A stretch of 54,073 bases of DNA from Martensiomyces pterosporus. Taxonomy: Eukaryota; Kickxellomycota; Kickxellomycetes; Kickxellales; Kickxellaceae. Shown here piece after piece: positions 51,047-54,073 of this stretch (the first letter of the stretch is position 1; every line of letters starts with the position of its first letter). The position numbers and the translations under genes are program-made. The DNA lies in assembly GCA_025201845.1 (NCBI GenBank), contig MU603948.1, positions 145,560 to 199,632 on the forward strand, written 5' to 3'. A model generated the notes under the pieces. That model was not told the DNA's origin, ran no database searches, and saw only the letters and a program-made list of their open reading frames with translations.

Positions 51047-52402
51047 ATGTCTATATTCAAAGCCTCGTCGTCGTCTGTCTCGTATTCCTCACGGTCAGGG
51101 AATTCAGCTGCAGGCGACAGGGACCTCATGGCTGAATTCAGCGACAGCGGCAACGAGGACAACGAGCTGTGGATAGCACCCAAGCTGACAAGGCCTGCAA
51201 CGAGTCCAGGCGAGTCATCAAGGCTCACACCAACTGCTGGCAGAGCACCTGCACGTGCAGCAACCGTGGCGACAGCCAAAGCAGCAGACAGGCCGCTCAA
51301 CGTGGCAACCAAACGCGCCGCCGAAAAGAAACAGCAGCACGGCTCACAGCGGCACTCTCAGCGCAGGCCGCACAGTAGAAGGAATGGCGATCTGTCGGAG
51401 CTGAAGCTCTCGGGCGTACAGATCCTGTCGTGGTACGTTCCCCGGCTACTGTTTCTGTTTCTTATCGGGTGGACGTGCTCGGTTGGAGTGCAGTTTATTC
51501 ATGCACAGCAAAAATCGGTTGTTACCGCGTCCCTGTCTGCGTCGTCCTTCAGAGGATACACGCCAATGGCGGCCCCGTCTCGGAACGGAGGCGGCTCAAA
51601 GGGCGGAGACGCTGCCTATGCTGTGCCAAGCGGGGTGCAGCAGGGGAGACTGCAGACAGATTCGGCCCAAGCAGCAGCTCCGCAGGATGGCGACAGCCCA
51701 GCTGCTGCCGCTGCCCCACGCGGAGAAAACAGCTACTGGGGACAGAAAAGCCAGGGCACCGAGGGCAAGGCGAGCGATTCGGACGATGGCGATGGCGACT
51801 ACTTTTACAGCTACGAAAACGTCATTCTTGGCTGGCGCACCGGCACCAGTAGCGGCAGCAGCAGGGAGTCGGACGAGCAGGAGCTGACGCGCGACCTCAT
51901 CAGCCGAGTGCTGCAGCATGCATCGTGGAGTGATGGAATCAGTGGGCTGATGACGGTTCTTGTGGGCACTGCGTACCCGTTCCTTGACTGGAAATGGCGC
52001 AGCTATCCGTCACACAGGGTCGGGTGGAACGAGGTGCTTAGGTGTGTTGGCGGATTCCTGGGAGTCAACTACGCGGCGCTGAAGCTGCCGTTTGAGACGG
52101 CAAGCCAGTCGCTGGCGATCATGGTTATCATTTCGCTGGGTCTGTGGGTTGTGTGCGATGGCACCCTGCACGGGCTCCTCTTGTCAACGAGTACTTCGCT
52201 GATGGCTACGTGGCTGCTGTATGTGCATGCGCTGACCAACTACGCCAGCTTCACGCAGGACGACTACCTGGGCATGCTGTCGTACCTGCCAAGCGTTCTG
52301 TTCACCTACTGCGTGATGACAGGGAGCATCGGCCGAAGGCTTGGGTTCCACCCGCTGTGGCGAAAGTACCGCAGCCGCCATCTGCACAGCCAGCCTGCGT
52401 AG
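51047..52402 (+). CDS. INSIG-family ER membrane protein
   Basis: 451 aa, single exon, first ATG at 51047. The N-terminal ~120 residues are hydrophilic and Ser/Arg-rich. The first membrane segment is at about residues 131-152 (RLLFLFLIGWTCSVGVQFIH). A long Ala/Gly/Ser-rich loop (~153-293) follows. The rest is a block of five membrane segments typical of INSIG: GTAYPFLDWKWRSYPSHRVG, VLRCVGGFLGVNYAALKL, ISLGLWVVCDGTLHGLLLS and a C-terminal SIGRRLG-like end. Asp371 (in VVCDGTL) lines up with INSIG-1 Asp205, needed for Scap binding in animals. INSIG proteins retain Scap-SREBP or control HMG-CoA reductase in the ER (Ins1 in fission yeast, Nsg1/2 in budding yeast). The exact role here is inferred. 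Confidence 0.9.
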   Translation: MSIFKASSSSVSYSSRSGNSAAGDRDLMAEFSDSGNEDNELWIAPKLTRPATSPGESSRLTPTAGRAPARAATVATAKAADRPLNVATKRAAEKKQQHGSQRHSQRRPHSRRNGDLSELKLSGVQILSWYVPRLLFLFLIGWTCSVGVQFIHAQQKSVVTASLSASSFRGYTPMAAPSRNGGGSKGGDAAYAVPSGVQQGRLQTDSAQAAAPQDGDSPAAAAAPRGENSYWGQKSQGTEGKASDSDDGDGDYFYSYENVILGWRTGTSSGSSRESDEQELTRDLISRVLQHASWSDGISGLMTVLVGTAYPFLDWKWRSYPSHRVGWNEVLRCVGGFLGVNYAALKLPFETASQSLAIMVIISLGLWVVCDGTLHGLLLSTSTSLMATWLLYVHALTNYASFTQDDYLGMLSYLPSVLFTYCVMTGSIGRRLGFHPLWRKYRSRHLHSQPA

Positions 52403-54073
52403 CTGCGTCGCAAGCTGCCTCTGCCTCTGCATCACACCCGCTTCTAGTAGCATGTAGCGCGTTTTTCTGTTATTTGGTCTGCATACACTCTCCCAGCCCC
52501 TTGTAAGCATGCGCAGGCCTGTGTGATCGAGCGATGCGAGCGGGGCAGGCGCCTGGGTCTATTTTTGGCCGCGTTTTGCCCTGCAAAGGGCAGGCCAGAA
52601 TCCCACAACCAGCAAGCTTCCCCCGTGCTAGGGTGTGACGCATAAAAGGGGAGTCGGGCCGGGAGCCAGTGGCAGGACTCCTTAACGCTTAGTCTCAAAA
52701 ATGAGACAGAACCCGATTTTACAAAAGCACAGCACGGACGTGGTGGCAGCCCCTGGTTGGCAGCGGCCGAGGATGTTGTCTGCCGTCAAGATCTCGGAGA
52801 GAAGAACCAGAACTCGGTTGGGTGTGTTGGCAAGCCCTGAGTGCGTCTTTCATGGCCGCTCGATGGCTGCGAGCACAATAACTGGGCTCACATCAATGTA
52901 CCACAAAACAATGCAACTAGACACAGCAGCTGATGCCGCCTCGTGCGAGGCAGGGGCTTCCGGAAGTGTGATGACTCCCACCAGGCGTGCGCAGAAAGTA
53001 CCTGGTGCGCCGTCATCTTCGAGCGAGCTCTGCAGCACGCATCCATGCCATACACTGACGCAGCCACAGCTATCCCTGTTACTGAGTAACGTGCGCATGC
53101 ACCAGAGCTTGGTGGATTTCGAACCGCGAAGAAGAAAAGTAACAGGCGGGCCCGCTCGCTTGTGCTGGAGGTTTTTAATTCGGGCGATAAGGGGCAGCGG
53201 TGCTCTCTCCTGGCTCTGATTGACGGCCAGTGGCCGGGTTCTGGCCTGCATTCGCCGGCGCGGCCAAATGGGCAAAGAAGCTGTGCAAATCGCGCGCAGG
53301 CTGCTGGAGCGATGTGACTGTTTCGCAGTAGCGATTGGACAGGAAACCTCCAGCTGGCCCATTTGCTCGGCGCGGGCTGTTTGGCTGCCTCTGCCCCCTT
53401 TGTTGTTGTTTGCATGCCTGCCTGCGTGCCGCCCCACTAGGCGCAGGTCCTTGCTGGCGGGTGGGGCAGGCCTTGCCGCCGATAAGATTGCGGCGCGCAC
53501 GCAGGGAGCGGGCCTCTGGGCGCCTGGCTGGCCTTATCAGCGGCGAGAGCGAGCGGCTGAGAAACTTCCACCTTGTTGGCGCCTTTTTGTGCTAAAACGC
53601 CAGCAGCGCTGCCGCTCAGCGGGAAGTGGAGATTTATTGATCGCTGGCACTGATTGGGCGTGCTCGCCCAGGCGCAGCTACTTCTCCACCCGTCTGCGCG
53701 CCGCCAGTGGTGCTTTTTCCTTGGCTCGCTCCACGCTGGGACAATGAGGGGAGGCGTGCGCGCTTGGCGGCACCCGTTTTGACGCTGGGCGCCAGGCCAG
53801 GCGGGACTGAGTAGCGGATGGAGGTGCGCTGCGTGCAATACAAAAATAACGTCGGCCTGGAGGTTTTGAGGAACACCCTTCCTGCTGCTTTTGCTTTCCC
53901 TCTTTCTCCTTTGCCGCTCCATCCGTTTTCGCTTTTAATCGTCCCTTCTTGCTCTGCCTTTCCCGCATCGGCTCAACCAGCTCCTCAAAAAGCACGCACT
54001 AATTGGAAACACAAGGTAAGCAGGAGACGCGGTGTTGCTCGCGCGCTTGATCCGTGCGTCTCCGTCTCCTTCA
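52403..54073. other. 1.7-kb terminal region without a recognised gene
   Basis: Open frames of 170-216 codons overlap on opposite strands (52701-53219 plus; 52850-53500 minus), but neither shows a domain or the G/C-ending codon bias of real genes here. CATAAAAG at 52641-52648 lies 52 nt before the plus-strand ATG at 52701 and might be a promoter. The last ~120 nt are pyrimidine-rich and end in ACAAG|GTAAGC, with a donor-like GT at 54016-54017. This could be a noncoding first exon of a gene that continues past the window. Confidence 0.4.

Noticed and set aside
53080..53130. tRNA-like B-box (GGTTCGAAATCC on the minus strand)
   Set aside because: The flanking bases do not form a T-stem, and no acceptor, D or anticodon arms fit at the right spacing.
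52701..53219. 172-codon frame after a CATAAAAG element
   Set aside because: Codon use (TTA, AGA and mixed third positions) is unlike real genes here and no motif is recognised; kept only as a note on the gap.
1..54073. CRISPR arrays, insertion sequences, prokaryotic operons
   Set aside because: None are present; the introns, TATA boxes and gene families are eukaryotic.

Overview
The window looks like a stretch of nuclear chromosome from a fungus. It has about 22 protein genes on both strands, mostly one per 1.5-3 kb. Most genes lack introns or have one or two short GT-AG introns, and coding GC is high with strong codon bias. The gene set is fungal-eukaryotic: CreC/WDR20, CCT3, REI1, CCS1, xylulokinase, pantothenate enzyme ECM31, glycogen debranching enzyme, SNARE BOS1, MET6, an OPT peptide transporter, an OSCA/CSC1 channel-like protein, cysteine dioxygenase, a cis-prenyltransferase, exosome CSL4, ITPase HAM1, SEC12, pyruvate kinase, a DIS3L-type exonuclease and an INSIG protein. 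A three-SH3, coiled-coil CIN85/CD2AP-like adaptor and a DIS3L1-type nuclease, neither usual in yeasts, suggest an early-diverging lineage (for example Zoopagomycota/Kickxellales or Mucoromycota). That placement is inference only. I see no IS element, CRISPR array, rRNA or convincing tRNA.

Layout: 1-345 is the 3' end of a sulfatase gene. 0.9-13.8 kb holds creC (+), CCT3 (-), REI1 (+), the SH3 adaptor (-), CCS1 (-) and xylulokinase (+). 14.4-26.1 kb is a run of plus-strand genes (ECM31, GDB1, BOS1, a DUF2470 membrane protein, MET6). 26.6-28.8 kb is the OPT transporter (-). A 2.4 kb gap without a recognisable gene precedes the OSCA-like gene (31.3-34.6 kb, +). A second gap of 1.6 kb precedes cysteine dioxygenase. 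37.1-43 kb is dense: cis-prenyltransferase (-), CSL4 (-), a Cdc25/Ych1-like phosphatase (-), HAM1 (+), SEC12 (+) and an unknown protein (-). Pyruvate kinase (-) and DIS3L (+) diverge from a 1.1 kb promoter region. INSIG (+) follows, and the last 1.7 kb has no recognisable gene.

The genes are individual housekeeping genes rather than a pathway cluster. Loose themes are sulfur amino acids (MET6, CDO1), ER, early secretory and lipid functions (BOS1, SEC12, cis-prenyltransferase, INSIG) and RNA decay (CSL4, DIS3L).

The most unusual structure is a perfect 118-bp tandem duplication inside the OSCA-like gene. It would break the reading frame, but it also creates a GT-AG interval of exactly 118 nt whose removal restores the frame. 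This is a candidate intron born from a tandem duplication, or else an assembly artefact. A second perfect tandem duplication (80 bp) lies at the 5' end of the Cdc25/Ych1-like gene.
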